Below are positions 48,684 to 60,167 of a DNA stretch of 64,000 bases, piece by piece (the first letter of the stretch is position 1; the number at the start of each line of letters is the position of its first letter). Under the pieces are notes generated by a model that was not told where the DNA came from, did not search any database, and saw nothing but the letters and a program-made list of their open reading frames with translations. The DNA is from Klenkia brasiliensis. Its GTDB lineage: Bacteria > Actinomycetota > Actinomycetes > Mycobacteriales > Geodermatophilaceae. A program made the translations under genes and the position numbers. The DNA lies in assembly GCF_900100695.1 (NCBI RefSeq), contig NZ_FNCF01000007.1, positions 1 through 64,000 on the forward strand, read 5' to 3'.

Positions 48684-49571
48684 ATGACGGTGCAGCCGCC
48701 GGTCGACGACGCCGACGTCCCGAGGTACGTGACCGAGCTCGGCCTGCCCGGGCTGGCCGACGTGCACGTGCACTTCATGCCCGAGCGGGTGCAGGCCGCG
48801 GTGTGGGCCTACTTCGACCAGGCGCAGACGCACTACGGGGCGCCGTGGCCGATCACCTACCGGGGGTCGGTCGAGCAGCGGCTGGCGTGCCTGGACGGCC
48901 TCGGCGTCCGGGCGTTCTCCGCGCTGAACTACCCGCACCGCCCGGGCATGGCCGCCGGGCTCAACGACTGGTCGCGGGGGTTCGCCGCCGCCCACCCGCA
49001 GGTCATCCCGTCGGCCACGTTCTTCCCCGAGCCGGAGGCCGCGCACTACGTGGCCGAGGCGCTGGACGGCGGGGCCCGGGTGTTCAAGGTGCACGTGCAG
49101 GTGGGCTCCTTCGACCCGCGCGACCGGTTGCTCGAGCCGGTGTGGGCGCGGCTGGAGGAGTCCGGCACCCCGGTGGTCATCCACTGCGGGTCCGGTCCGC
49201 TGGCCGGCGAGCACACCGGGCCGGCGCCGATGCAGGGTCTGCTGCAGCGCCACCCCGGCCTGCAGCTGGTCATCGCCCACCTCGGCATGCCGGAGTACGC
49301 GGAGTTCCTGACCCTGGCCGAGACGTACGCCGGCGTCCGGCTGGACACCACCATGTTCGCCACCGACTTCACCGAGCGGCTCATGCCCTTCGACCGGGCG
49401 CTGCTGCCGCGGCTGGCCGCGCTCGGGGACAAGGTGCTGCTGGGCAGCGACTTCCCCTCCGTCCCCTACCCCTACGCCCACCAGCTGGAGGCGCTGCACC
49501 GGCTCGGGCTGGGGGAGGACTGGCTGCGCGCGGTGCTCTGGCGCAACGCAGCGGCACTGTTCGGGCTCTGA
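48684..49571 (+). CDS. Amidohydrolase-2 family metal-dependent hydrolase
   Basis: A 295-residue TIM-barrel hydrolase. Metal-binding strands are ADVHVHFMP near residue 29, TPVVIHCGSGPLAG, QLVIAHLGMPEYAEF and KVLLGSDFPSVPYPY with the catalytic aspartate. This set belongs to the ACMSD-like group, which hydrolyses or decarboxylates cyclic and aromatic acids. Substrate unknown. It starts ten bases after the oxidoreductase. Confidence 0.85.
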   Translation: MTVQPPVDDADVPRYVTELGLPGLADVHVHFMPERVQAAVWAYFDQAQTHYGAPWPITYRGSVEQRLACLDGLGVRAFSALNYPHRPGMAAGLNDWSRGFAAAHPQVIPSATFFPEPEAAHYVAEALDGGARVFKVHVQVGSFDPRDRLLEPVWARLEESGTPVVIHCGSGPLAGEHTGPAPMQGLLQRHPGLQLVIAHLGMPEYAEFLTLAETYAGVRLDTTMFATDFTERLMPFDRALLPRLAALGDKVLLGSDFPSVPYPYAHQLEALHRLGLGEDWLRAVLWRNAAALFGL

Positions 49572-49585
49572 GTAGGGTCGCCGAG

Positions 49586-50563
49586 GTGCCCTTCCCCGCC
49601 GGACTGACCGACCGCCCGCTGACCCGCGAGGACCTCCCCGCGGTCGCGCAGCTGTACGCCGCCGCCGAGCGGGTCGACGACACCGGGCACCACTGGGACG
49701 CCGCCGACCTGGAGGAGTACTGGTTCGCCCCCTTCGTCGAGCCCGACCGCGACACCAGGGTGGTCCTCGACGGCACCGACGTCGTCGCCGTCGGGACGAC
49801 GATCGCCCCGCCCACCTTCCGCGACGCCTACGGCGTGCACCTGGACGGCAGCGTGCACCCCGACCGCCGCGGCCAGGGGATCGGGCGGGCGCTGCTGGCC
49901 TGGCAACTGGACCGCGGCCGCCAGGTGCACGCCGAGCGCCAGCCCGCCGCACCCGCCCGGCTGACCGTGCTGGGGCTGGCCTCGGTCGTCTGCCAGGAGG
50001 GCCTGCTGCGCCGGGCCGGCTTCGAGCCGGTGCGCTGGTTCCGGTCGATGAGCCGCCCGCTGACCGACCTGCCCGCCCGCCGCGCGGTCGACGGCGTCGA
50101 CCTGCAGCCCTTCGACTGGTCCCGCGACGACGAGGTGCGCCTCGCGCACAACGCCGCCTTCACCGACCACTACGGCTCCAGCGAGCGCGACCGCACGTCG
50201 TGGGAGTCGATGTTCACCGGCCAGCGTGCCTTCCGCCCCGACCTGTCCGTGCTCGCGGTCGAGGACGGCGCGGTGCTCGGCTACGTGCTGGCCTACGTGC
50301 ACGAGGCCGACACCGCGGCGACCGGGAAGGTCGACGCCTACTACGGCCAGATCGGGGTGGTGCCCGCCGCGCGCGGACGGGGGCTGGCCAAGGCGGTCAT
50401 CGCCGCGGCCCTGCACGCCGCCGCCGGGGCCGGGTGCGACACCGCCTCGCTGCAGGTCGACAGCGACAACACCAGCGACGCCCAGGGCCTGTACGCGGCG
50501 ATGGGCTTCGAGGTGGAGCGCACCGAGGTCTCGTGGTCGGTGCAGGTGCCCCCGCTGCGCTGA
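49586..50563 (+). CDS. Tandem GNAT-domain acetyltransferase
   Basis: A 325-residue protein with two GNAT domains. The first has VHPDRRGQGIGRALLAWQL, and the second IGVVPAARGRGLAKAVIAAAL then DNTSDAQGLYAAMGFEVE. Both acetyl-CoA loops (RxxGxG/A) are present. The layout is like mycothiol synthase (MshD), but the residues known for that substrate were not checked, so only the general family is given. GTG 49586 follows GCCGAG at short distance. Confidence 0.82.
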   Translation: MPFPAGLTDRPLTREDLPAVAQLYAAAERVDDTGHHWDAADLEEYWFAPFVEPDRDTRVVLDGTDVVAVGTTIAPPTFRDAYGVHLDGSVHPDRRGQGIGRALLAWQLDRGRQVHAERQPAAPARLTVLGLASVVCQEGLLRRAGFEPVRWFRSMSRPLTDLPARRAVDGVDLQPFDWSRDDEVRLAHNAAFTDHYGSSERDRTSWESMFTGQRAFRPDLSVLAVEDGAVLGYVLAYVHEADTAATGKVDAYYGQIGVVPAARGRGLAKAVIAAALHAAAGAGCDTASLQVDSDNTSDAQGLYAAMGFEVERTEVSWSVQVPPLR

Positions 50564-50583
50564 TCGACCAGTAGGGTCCGGGC

Positions 50584-51468
50584 ATGGGCACTGTGGACCA
50601 GCTCACACCGGCGGCGGTGGACACCCGGACCGCCGCCCGGGCGCACCGCTCCGTGGAGCCGCTGCACTCGCACCACTACTTCTCCCCGGAGCACGAGGAG
50701 CACCTGGCCGCCACGGGTCTGCGCCCGGGCCGGATGGCCTACTTCGCCGGCCGCGCCGCCCCGATGGGCGCGGTCGGCCCGGGCGCCGTCGTCGCCACCT
50801 TCTACAACTTCTCCCCGGCGCTGGTGGCCCGGCACATGCCGCGCTGCTGGACCCTGGCCGGTCCCGAGGCGGTGGTCGCCGCCCGCTGGACCAGCGCGAC
50901 CGCCTCGCTCACCCGGCTGCTCGGCGACACCCCGACCGAGCAGGTCGTGGAGCTCGGCGACCTGCTCGCCGAGGCCTGCACGGCGCTGGCCCCCGAGGGC
51001 CGCCCGCTCTACGCCGGCCACGCCGACCTGCCCTGGCCCACCGACCCGGTCGGCCGGCTGTGGCACGCGGCCACGCTGCTGCGCGAGCACCGCGGCGACG
51101 GGCACCTCATGGCCCTGCAGCTGCACGGCCTGGGTGGCCTGGACGCCCTGGTCACCCACACCGCGACCGGCCGCGGCTTCACCGTCGAGGCGGCCCAGCG
51201 CACCCGCGGCTGGTCCCCCGAGGAGTGGACGGCGGCGCAGGCGCGGCTCACCGAACGGGGCCTGCTCGACGAGCACGGCCTGACCGAGGACGGCGCGGCG
51301 CTGCGCCGGGCCGTGGAGGAGGCGACGGACATGCTGAGCGTGCAGCCCTTCGAGCACCTGGGTGCCGACGGCACCGGACGGGTGGTGGAGCTGGCCAGGG
51401 GCATGGCCGCCACCCTGCTGGCGGCCGGCGCCTACCCGGCCGGCGTCCTGGCCGGGGGCTCGCGGTGA
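50584..51468 (+). CDS. SCO6745-family protein
   Basis: A 294-residue protein of a family named after a Streptomyces gene. HRSVEPLHSHHYFSPEHEEHLAATGLRPGRMAYFAGRAAPMGAVG is the family's N-terminal signature, and the C-terminal part (WSPEEWTAAQARLTERGLL, LTEDGAALRRAVEEATD) looks like a winged helix of MarR type. The biochemical role is not known. It overlaps the next gene by four bases. Confidence 0.85.
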   Translation: MGTVDQLTPAAVDTRTAARAHRSVEPLHSHHYFSPEHEEHLAATGLRPGRMAYFAGRAAPMGAVGPGAVVATFYNFSPALVARHMPRCWTLAGPEAVVAARWTSATASLTRLLGDTPTEQVVELGDLLAEACTALAPEGRPLYAGHADLPWPTDPVGRLWHAATLLREHRGDGHLMALQLHGLGGLDALVTHTATGRGFTVEAAQRTRGWSPEEWTAAQARLTERGLLDEHGLTEDGAALRRAVEEATDMLSVQPFEHLGADGTGRVVELARGMAATLLAAGAYPAGVLAGGSR

Positions 51469-52046
51469 GCGCGGCCCGGCACGAGTCCACCGGACCGGCC
51501 CGGCTGCCCTTCCCCGAGATCGACGCCGACGCCGAGCCCGTGGCGCAGCGGATGGCCGCCCGCCGCGGCGGCGAGCTGTCGTCGCTGGACAAGCTGCTGC
51601 TGCACAGCCCGCCGGTCGCCGACGGCTGGAACGAGCTGCTGGGCGCGCTGCGGCACAAGTCCTCGCTGGCCGCCGACCTGCGCGAGCTGGCCATCCTGCG
51701 GGTCGCGGTGCTCAACAACGCGGCCTTCGAGTGGGTGGCGCACAAGGAGGCCGCCCGCCGCGCCGGGGTCACCGACGCGCAGATCGACGCGCTCTACGAC
51801 ATGGACCCCAACCAGCACTTCGACTACCGGCAGAACCTCGTGCTGGAGCTCGCCGACACCTCCACCTTCGGTGTGGAGATCCCCGACCTGCTCTTCCAGC
51901 AGGTGCGCGCGGAGTTCAGCGAACGCGAGATCGTCGAGCTGATGGTGACCATCGGCGGCTACGCCATGGTCAGCCGGTTCCTCGTCGCGCTGCAGGTGCC
52001 ACCGCCCGAGGGCGAGGTCGCCTCCGTCGACGGCTCCGCCGGCTAG
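51465..52046 (+). CDS. Carboxymuconolactone decarboxylase/AhpD-like protein
   Basis: A 193-residue helical protein: LLHSPPVADGWNELLGALRHKSSLAADLRELAILRVAVLNNAAFEWVAHKEAARRAGVTD. The E...H pair of FEWVAHKEAA matches CMD-family active-site residues; the AhpD CxxC pair is absent. Probably a small oxidative or decarboxylating enzyme. GTG 51465 overlaps the preceding gene. The stop overlaps that of the convergent membrane gene. Confidence 0.85.
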   Translation: MSAARHESTGPARLPFPEIDADAEPVAQRMAARRGGELSSLDKLLLHSPPVADGWNELLGALRHKSSLAADLRELAILRVAVLNNAAFEWVAHKEAARRAGVTDAQIDALYDMDPNQHFDYRQNLVLELADTSTFGVEIPDLLFQQVRAEFSEREIVELMVTIGGYAMVSRFLVALQVPPPEGEVASVDGSAG

Positions 52047-53575
52047 GGCGCGACCAGCAGCACCCGGGCGTCGTCCCGGGCGGTGACCTGCCAGCCGGCC
52101 GCCACCGCCTGGGCGACCAGCGGGCGGTCCGGCCGCAGCAGCAGGCAGCCGACGCCGCGCTCGGCCAGCGCGGCCAGCGCGCCGTCGTGCCCGCGCATCA
52201 GGGTCTCGGTCCACCGGAGGGTGGCGGTGCCGTAGACGTCGTTGCGGCCGTCGGCGGACACCAGCACGCCGTCCCCGCCGCGCAGCAGCGTGAGCAGGCC
52301 GCCCTCGTCGTACTCGTTGAGCACCCGGCACCCGTCCGGCACCGCGGCGACGGTCGCCGCGGTCGGGAACAGCGAGCCGGGCCGGCCGAAGTCCGGCAGG
52401 TCGGTGACCGCGACGGTCAGCACGGCGACGCCGACCGCCACCGGCAGCGCGAGGGCCAGCCGGGAGGCCAACCACGGCAGCCGGGCCGGGCGCAGCAGCG
52501 GCACCACCGCGGCGACCGCGGGGACGGCGACGAGCAGGGCCATCGGGGAGAACCGGGCGGCACCCAGACCGCCGACGACCAGCGCGGCGGTCGCCCCCAC
52601 CCAGTAGGGCAGCCACGCCGGCACCGCGCCGGCCCGGGCGCCGCGGCGCCACGCCGCGACCAGCACGAGCAGGAACACCAGGGCGACGACCCACGTGAGC
52701 ACCAGGTAGCTCTTCGCCCGCCACAGGGGCGCCCACTCGTCGATGATCTCCACCGACGCACCGGCGGTGTGGCCGGCGGCGGACAGGATGCCGGTGCCCA
52801 GCGGGCTGAGCAGGCAGCCCAGGCCCACGGCGGCCACGACGGCGGCGGCCCGGGCCAACGCGGCGGCTGCCGCGGGCCACGCGGAGCGGTCCCGCAGCAG
52901 CGCGCGGCCGGGCCCGGCCAGCAGGGCCAGGCCGGCGCCGGCGCCCACCGCGGCCAGCCCGCTGAGCGCGGCCAGGTGCAGGTTCACCCACAGCGCGGTG
53001 AGGGCGACGAGCGCCAGCGCACCGGCGGCGACGCGGGTCGGGCGGCGGGCGGCGAGCACCCGGCCGGCGAGCCCGACCACCAGCACGACCAGGGCGTAGC
53101 TGACCGTCTGCGGGCGGGCCGAGAGCCAGACCACCAGGGGGACGGCGGCGACCGTGGACGCCACGGTCAGCACGGGGGCGGAGGCGCCCAGCCCGCGGCC
53201 GACCAGCGCGACGGCCAGGCCGACCGCGGAGACGGTGAGCACCGTCCACCAGCCCAGGCCGGCCCAGCCGCCCAGCGCCCACGCCCGTTCCACGAGGACG
53301 TCGTAGAGCCAGGAGTTGGGGTGCCAGGGCGTCCCGGCGGCGGTCCAGCTGTCGTCCTCGACCAGCGAGGTGGTGCCGCGCTGCAGGATCTCCGCGCCGG
53401 TGGCGACCTGCCAGTAGGTGTCGCCCTCGGCGAACCGGGTCGCCCGGGCGAGGGCCACCAGCACGAAGGGCAGCGCACCGCCGAGCAGCAGCAGGGCGGC
53501 CCACCGGCGCGGCCCGCGGGGGGCGCGGGTCGGGCCGGCGGCGGGTGCCGGGGGAGGGGCCAGGGTGGCGGTCAC
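52043..53575 (-). CDS. Polytopic membrane protein, unknown function
   Basis: A 510-residue protein with about ten membrane helices and a C-terminal soluble part. Between the first two helices stands EGDTYWQVATGAEILQRG, then WTAAGTPWHPNSWLYDVL. A D/E-rich first loop followed by many helices, and a late NEYDEGGLLTLLR and DGRNDVYG, recall GT-C-type membrane glycosyltransferases, but no sure signature is seen. Start GTG 53575. Confidence 0.7.
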   Translation of the reverse strand: MTATLAPPPAPAAGPTRAPRGPRRWAALLLLGGALPFVLVALARATRFAEGDTYWQVATGAEILQRGTTSLVEDDSWTAAGTPWHPNSWLYDVLVERAWALGGWAGLGWWTVLTVSAVGLAVALVGRGLGASAPVLTVASTVAAVPLVVWLSARPQTVSYALVVLVVGLAGRVLAARRPTRVAAGALALVALTALWVNLHLAALSGLAAVGAGAGLALLAGPGRALLRDRSAWPAAAAALARAAAVVAAVGLGCLLSPLGTGILSAAGHTAGASVEIIDEWAPLWRAKSYLVLTWVVALVFLLVLVAAWRRGARAGAVPAWLPYWVGATAALVVGGLGAARFSPMALLVAVPAVAAVVPLLRPARLPWLASRLALALPVAVGVAVLTVAVTDLPDFGRPGSLFPTAATVAAVPDGCRVLNEYDEGGLLTLLRGGDGVLVSADGRNDVYGTATLRWTETLMRGHDGALAALAERGVGCLLLRPDRPLVAQAVAAGWQVTARDDARVLLVAP

Positions 53576-53620
53576 GGGGTCCTCGGGACGGGGGCGGTCC
53601 CCCTCTCCGTCGGCCGGTCG

Positions 53621-54292
53621 TCAGCCCGCCTTGAGCCCGACCGGTTCCGGATCCCCCGCACGGGCGGGGAGGTGGACGGCGACCAGCGGCAGGAACAGCT
53701 GCACCAGCGGACCGATCGCCACCGCGTAGAGCACGGTGCCCACCCCGACCGTGCCGCCGAGCAGCAGGCCGACGGCGAGCACGGTCAGCTCCAGGCAGGT
53801 GCGCACCAGCCGGACGCTGCGCCCGGTGCGGGCGACCAGACCGGTCATCAGGCCGTCGCGCGGGCCGGCGCCGAACGCGCTGGCCAGGTAGGTCGCACCG
53901 GCCAGGCCGTTGAGGACGACGCCGCCCACGAGCAGGCCGACCCGCAGCGGCAGGGAGTCCACCGGCGGCAGCACCGCCAGGCCCGCGTCCACCGCGACGC
54001 CGATGACCACGACGTTGCTCACGGTGCCCAGGCCGGGCCACTGGCGCAGCGGCACCCACAGCAGCAGCACCAGGGCGCCGACCACGACCACCACCGTCCC
54101 GAAGGACCAGCCCAGCTGCTCGGACAGGCCTTGGTGCAGCACGTCCCACGGGTCCAGGCCGAGGTCGGCGCGCAGCACCAGGGCCATCGAGAGCCCGTAG
54201 AGCACCAGGCCGGCGTACAGCTGCACCAGGCGCCGGGGCAGCCGGCCGGTGCGCAGCTGCTGGATCGGGGAGGGCACGGGCGGGTGGGTCAC
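53621..54292 (-). CDS. YczE/YyaS/YitT-family membrane protein
   Basis: A 223-residue protein with five to six helices. LYAGLVLYGLSMALVLRADLGLDPWDVLHQGLS is the family N-terminus, followed by LNGLAGATYLASAFGAGPRDGLMTGL, a motif common to the YczE/YitT group. Function in the cell is not known. It lies 45 bases after the membrane gene at 53575 and likely shares its transcript. Confidence 0.82.
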   Translation of the reverse strand: MTHPPVPSPIQQLRTGRLPRRLVQLYAGLVLYGLSMALVLRADLGLDPWDVLHQGLSEQLGWSFGTVVVVVGALVLLLWVPLRQWPGLGTVSNVVVIGVAVDAGLAVLPPVDSLPLRVGLLVGGVVLNGLAGATYLASAFGAGPRDGLMTGLVARTGRSVRLVRTCLELTVLAVGLLLGGTVGVGTVLYAVAIGPLVQLFLPLVAVHLPARAGDPEPVGLKAG

Positions 54293-54496
54293 GGCGTCCA
54301 GGGTGGACCGGCTGCGGACCGGCCGGTGCGGTCCACCGTGGCCCGGTGGACTGCTCCGGGCGGGTGGTGTTCACCGCGCGGACGGCTGCTGCACGTGATG
54401 GGCGCGCCCGGGCGTGTCACCATGGACGACGGCCCGGACGGCGGGCCCGTCGACCCTGGAGGTGCCGCGGTGCGCAGCGAACCCCCGAGTAGTCCC

Positions 54497-54543
54497 GAGG
54501 TCCCCGCCGTCTGACCACCTGCGCGTGGTGCGAGCGGGACCTC
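54497..54543 (+). promoter_or_regulatory. Nested stem-loop in the corA leader
   Basis: GAGGTCCC (54497-54504) pairs perfectly with GGGACCTC (54536-54543). Inside, ACCAC pairs with GTGGT. The structure ends 40 bases before the corA start, in a 291-base intergenic stretch. It could be a leader attenuator that senses magnesium or translation; it does not look like a known M-box to me. Confidence 0.35.
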
Positions 54544-54583
54544 CTCCGGTGCCCCGTTCCGCTCGACCCCCAGGGAGCCCGTC

Positions 54584-55741
54584 GTGGCCGACCGCCGCCG
54601 TCCCCAGCTCACCGCCCCGCTCACCGCGCTGACCACCCTCGCCCGCCGGCCCCGGCCGAACGGGATCGCACCCGAGCCGGCGACCCGGCTCGAGCTGCCC
54701 GGCCGCGGTCCCAAGGTGATCGACAACGCCGTCTACAGCGCCGGCAAGCGGGTGGCCACCGCCGACTCCCCGGCCGAGAGCCGCACGCTGCTGCAGCTGG
54801 CCGACGGGTTCACCGACAGCCGCCTGGCCTGGCTGGGTCTCTACCGGCCCGAGCCGCGCCAGGTGGGGGAGCTGGCGGAGCTGTTCGACCTGCCCGAGCT
54901 GGCGGTCGAGGACGCCATCCACGCCCACCAGCGGCCCAAGTTCGAGCGGTACGGGGAGACGCTGTTCGTCGTCCTCAAGGCCGCCCGGTACCTCGACGCC
55001 CGCGAGGAGGTCGAGTTCGGCGAGCTGCACCTGTTCCTGGGGCGCGACTTCGTCATCACCATCCGGCACGCGGAGTCCCCCGACCTGGCCCGGGTGCGGC
55101 GCCGGCTGGAGAGCGACCCCGAGCTGCTGGCCAAGGGCAGCGAGTCGGTGCTCTACGCGATCCTGGACGCCGTCGTCGACGGGTACCTGCCGGTGCTGGC
55201 GGGCCTGGACAAGGACATCGACGAGATCGAGCTCGAGGTCTTCCGCGGGGACCCGCGGGTGTCGCGGCGGATCTACGAGCTGTCGCAGGAGGTGCTCGAC
55301 GTGCAGCGGGCCACCGCACCGCTGTCGGGCATCTGCGCGGCGATCGCGGCCGGGTTCGAGAAGTACGGCGTCGACGAGGAGCTGCGGGCCTACCTGCGGG
55401 ACGTCGCCGACCACGTCACCGGCATCAACGAGCGGGTCGACGGCTTCCGGTCGCAGCTGCGCGACATCCTGACCGTGAACGCCACGCTGGTGGCGCAGCG
55501 GCAGAACGAGGAGATGAAGACGCTGTCGGAGACGGCGATCGCGCAGGGCGAGGAGGTCAAGAAGATCTCCGCCTGGGCGGCCATCCTCTTCGCGCCGTCC
55601 CTGGTCGGCGGGGTCTACGGGATGAACTTCGACCACATGCCCGAGCTCCGCTGGGTGTTCGGCTACCCCTTCGCGCTGACCCTGATGCTGGTCACCAGTC
55701 TGACGCTGTACGTGATCTTCAAGCGTCGCGACTGGATCTAG
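54584..55741 (+). CDS. corA: CorA-type magnesium/cobalt transporter
   Basis: A 385-residue protein. A long cytoplasmic domain (AVEDAIHAHQRPKFERYGETLFVVLKAARYLD, LFLGRDFVITIRHAES, LLAKGSESVLYAILDAVVDGYLPVL) is followed by the stalk helix (LTVNATLVAQRQNEEMKTLSETA) and two membrane helices. The signature YGMNF stands between them, as in all CorA channels. It would form a pentamer admitting Mg2+. The GTG start at 54584 follows CAGGGAG. A stem-loop lies in the leader. Confidence 0.92.
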   Translation: MADRRRPQLTAPLTALTTLARRPRPNGIAPEPATRLELPGRGPKVIDNAVYSAGKRVATADSPAESRTLLQLADGFTDSRLAWLGLYRPEPRQVGELAELFDLPELAVEDAIHAHQRPKFERYGETLFVVLKAARYLDAREEVEFGELHLFLGRDFVITIRHAESPDLARVRRRLESDPELLAKGSESVLYAILDAVVDGYLPVLAGLDKDIDEIELEVFRGDPRVSRRIYELSQEVLDVQRATAPLSGICAAIAAGFEKYGVDEELRAYLRDVADHVTGINERVDGFRSQLRDILTVNATLVAQRQNEEMKTLSETAIAQGEEVKKISAWAAILFAPSLVGGVYGMNFDHMPELRWVFGYPFALTLMLVTSLTLYVIFKRRDWI

Positions 55742-55789
55742 GGAAGCTTCCGGGCGGCCGGCGGGTTACGCTCTGCGTACAACTGCACA

Positions 55790-56165
55790 GGGGGTGATTG
55801 GTCTCGACTTCGGTCGGGTCACCAGGGGAAGCGAGCCGAGGAAGCCAACGATGAGCTCGTTAACCACGCGTTGGAAAACACACAAGCGCCGACTCCAGTC
55901 AGCGCGACTTCGCTCTCGCTGCGTAAGCAGCCGGAGTGAGTCTGTCAGCCCGGGTTCTGTCATCGGCCCGGATCCTGGCATCAGCTAGATGACTCACCGT
56001 GCTGGTCGGTCGCGGACCGGCACGGGACACCCCACAGCGACTGGGCCTGTCGTCCCGACCTGTTCGTGGGATCGGGAAGGTCGAGCAGGGACACAGCGGA
56101 CTGCGCTCGGAGAAGCCCTGGTCGCGCGTCGAAGGACGCGGGTTCGATTCCCGCCACCTCCACCA
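55790..56165 (+). ncRNA. ssrA: tmRNA (ssrA)
   Basis: The 5' end GGGGGTG pairs with CACCTCC before the 3' ACCA, forming the tRNA-like acceptor stem; the T-arm GGTTCGATTCCC is clear. The tag frame ends at the TAA 55924-55926 and reads KHTSADSSQRDFALAA, with resume codon near 55876. The end DxxLAA/ALAA type and the DSSQ part resemble actinobacterial tags. It rescues stalled ribosomes together with SmpB. The CCA is encoded. No integration has happened here. Confidence 0.95.
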
Positions 56166-56186
56166 TCACAGCACCACCCCTTGCAG

Positions 56187-56225
56187 AGCAGAGCCCGGAC
56201 GGTCCCCGACCGCCCGGGCTCTGCT
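56187..56225 (+). terminator. Terminator after tmRNA
   Basis: AGCAGAGCCCGG pairs perfectly with CCGGGCTCTGCT, with an inner GGTC-CCC-GACC stem. It begins 21 bases after the tmRNA 3' end. Confidence 0.8.
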
Positions 56226-56264
56226 GCACCTGCCGTGCCCGACCTGGGCGATACCGTCCGCGGC

Positions 56265-56614
56265 ATGAGCTCGGACTTGGCTGCCCAGCACGAGGCCAAC
56301 GTCGCGCTGGTGGCGCAGCGGGTGGCGATGGGCGACGACCCGACCGTGCCCCGCCCGCTCGACCACCTGGTCCGGGTGCCCCGCAGGCACGCCGACGCCG
56401 TGCAGGCCGACCTGGTCGCGGCCGGCTTCCGGGTCGACGGCGTGCGGCGCGGGCTCCGCAGGAGCTCGGTCGAGTTCTCCCGCATCGACGCCGCCGACGT
56501 GGCGACCGCCGACGCCTTCACCCGCGAGGTCCTCGACGTCGTCGACCGCTACGGCGGCGAGTACGACGGCTGGGCCGGCTTCCTCGCCGCCACCCCGACC
56601 GACGACCGACCCGG

Positions 56615-56630
<16 letters not shown>
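56265..56630 (+). CDS. RraB-like protein (ribonuclease E inhibitor B fold)
   Basis: A 121-residue protein. DDPTVPRPLDHLVRVPRRHADAVQADLVAAGFRVDGVR and a late VLDVVDRYGGEYDGWAGF match RraB proteins (PRxVDHW...A..A......GF..., then GGEYDGW). RraB binds and slows RNase E in other bacteria. The function in actinobacteria is less sure. It follows the tmRNA terminator. It is convergent with the UvrA-like gene and overlaps it by 16 bases at the 3' ends. Confidence 0.75.
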
Positions 56631-58978
<2,348 letters not shown>

Positions 58979-59058
58979 GGCGTGCTGTCTACCGCATGCC
59001 GACGACGATTCCGAGCCGGTCACGTCCGCCGGCGCCCGGTCGTCAGGAGGATGTGGAC

Positions 59059-59934
59059 GTGATCGAGGAGTTCGAGGCGCAACGACCCCGGCTGACGGCG
59101 CTGGCCGCCCGGGTGCTGGCCGACCGGGCCGAGGCGGAGGACGTCGTCCAGCAGGCCTGGCTGCGGCTGGACCGCACCGCGACCGTCGTCGACGACCTGC
59201 CGGCCTGGCTGACGACGGTGACCACCCGGCTGTGCCTGGACCGGCTCAAGGCCCGGACGCCGGTGCCGGTCGAGGAGGTCGAGCTGCCCGGCACCGCCCC
59301 GGACCCGGCCGAGGACGTCGTCCTGGCCGACACCGTGGGCGTCGCGCTGCAGGTGGTGCTCGACCGGCTGCCGCCGCGGGAGCGGGTGGCCTTCGTGCTG
59401 CACGACAGCTTCGGCTTCGCCTTCGACACGGTCGCCGCCGTCCTGGGCACCACGCCCGCCGCCGCCCGCAAGCTCGCCTCGCGGGCCCGTGCCCGCATCG
59501 CCCAGCCCGCGCCCGAGGACCGGCTGGCCGACGAGGAGGTGGTCGACGCCTTCATGGCCGCCGCCCGCGGGGGAGACCTGGCCCGGCTGCTCGAGCTGCT
59601 GGCGCCCGGCGCCGGGGTGACCGCGGACGCCGCCGCGCTGCAGGCCGGCACCCCGGAGCGGATCGAGGGCCGCGAGGCCGTGGCCGCGTTCTTCGACGGG
59701 AGCGCGCACGCCGCCCTGCCGGTGCTGGTCGGGGACCGGCCCGGCTACGCCTGGTACCACCGCGGCGAGGCGAAGGTCGTCTTCGACTTCACCGTGGTCG
59801 GCGGCCAGGTCGCCGGCATCGTCTTCCGGGCCGGGGCCGACGTGCTGGCGGGCGTGCAGCGCCGGTCGGTCACATCCGCGGCGCCGCCGTCGTCAGAGGG
59901 GCAGGACACCACCACGACGGAGGAGCACCGATGA
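59059..59934 (+). CDS. ECF41-type RNA polymerase sigma factor
   Basis: A 291-residue sigma factor. Region 2 is EDVVQQAWLRLDRTATVVDDLPAWLTTVTTRLCLDRLK, and region 4 LDRLPPRERVAFVLHDSFGFAFDTVAAVLGTTPAAARKLASRARARI. The C-terminal 110 residues form a SnoaL-like domain (DEEVVDAFMAAARGGDLARLLELLAPG), the mark of the ECF41/SigJ group, where this domain controls activity. AGGAGG stands eight bases before GTG 59059. A small DUF1059 gene follows in the same operon. Confidence 0.88.
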   Translation: MIEEFEAQRPRLTALAARVLADRAEAEDVVQQAWLRLDRTATVVDDLPAWLTTVTTRLCLDRLKARTPVPVEEVELPGTAPDPAEDVVLADTVGVALQVVLDRLPPRERVAFVLHDSFGFAFDTVAAVLGTTPAAARKLASRARARIAQPAPEDRLADEEVVDAFMAAARGGDLARLLELLAPGAGVTADAAALQAGTPERIEGREAVAAFFDGSAHAALPVLVGDRPGYAWYHRGEAKVVFDFTVVGGQVAGIVFRAGADVLAGVQRRSVTSAAPPSSEGQDTTTTEEHR

Positions 59935-60167
59935 AGACCATGACCTGCGCCCAGCTCGGCGGGCCCTGCGACCACCCGCACCGCGGCGAGGACGCCAACG
60001 CCGTCATCAACGCCCAGGACCAGCACTTGAAGGAGCGCGAGGCGGCCGGCGACGGCACCCATCAGGAGGCCCGGGACGCGATGAAGGCCCGCTGGCGGCA
60101 CCCGAAGAGGTCCATGGACTGGTACCGGGGCGCGCAGCGGGCCTTCGCCCAGCTGCCGGAGGACTAG
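59931..60167 (+). CDS. DUF1059-like small protein
   Basis: A 78-residue protein. MKTMTCAQLGGPCDHPHRGEDANAVINAQDQHLKE has the DUF1059 start (MKxxxCxxLGGxCD...). The rest (ARDAMKARWRHPKRSMDWYRG) is not part of the usual short family. The ATG overlaps the sigma stop (ATGA). ECF41 operons often carry a small enzyme or carrier as target; this may be one. Confidence 0.72.
   Translation: MKTMTCAQLGGPCDHPHRGEDANAVINAQDQHLKEREAAGDGTHQEARDAMKARWRHPKRSMDWYRGAQRAFAQLPED

Noticed and set aside
55790-56165. tmRNA as the phage attachment site
   Set aside because: tmRNA genes are common integration targets, but here the gene is intact, has no duplicated 3' end in the window and no integrase nearby. The prophage junctions are clearly in tadC.
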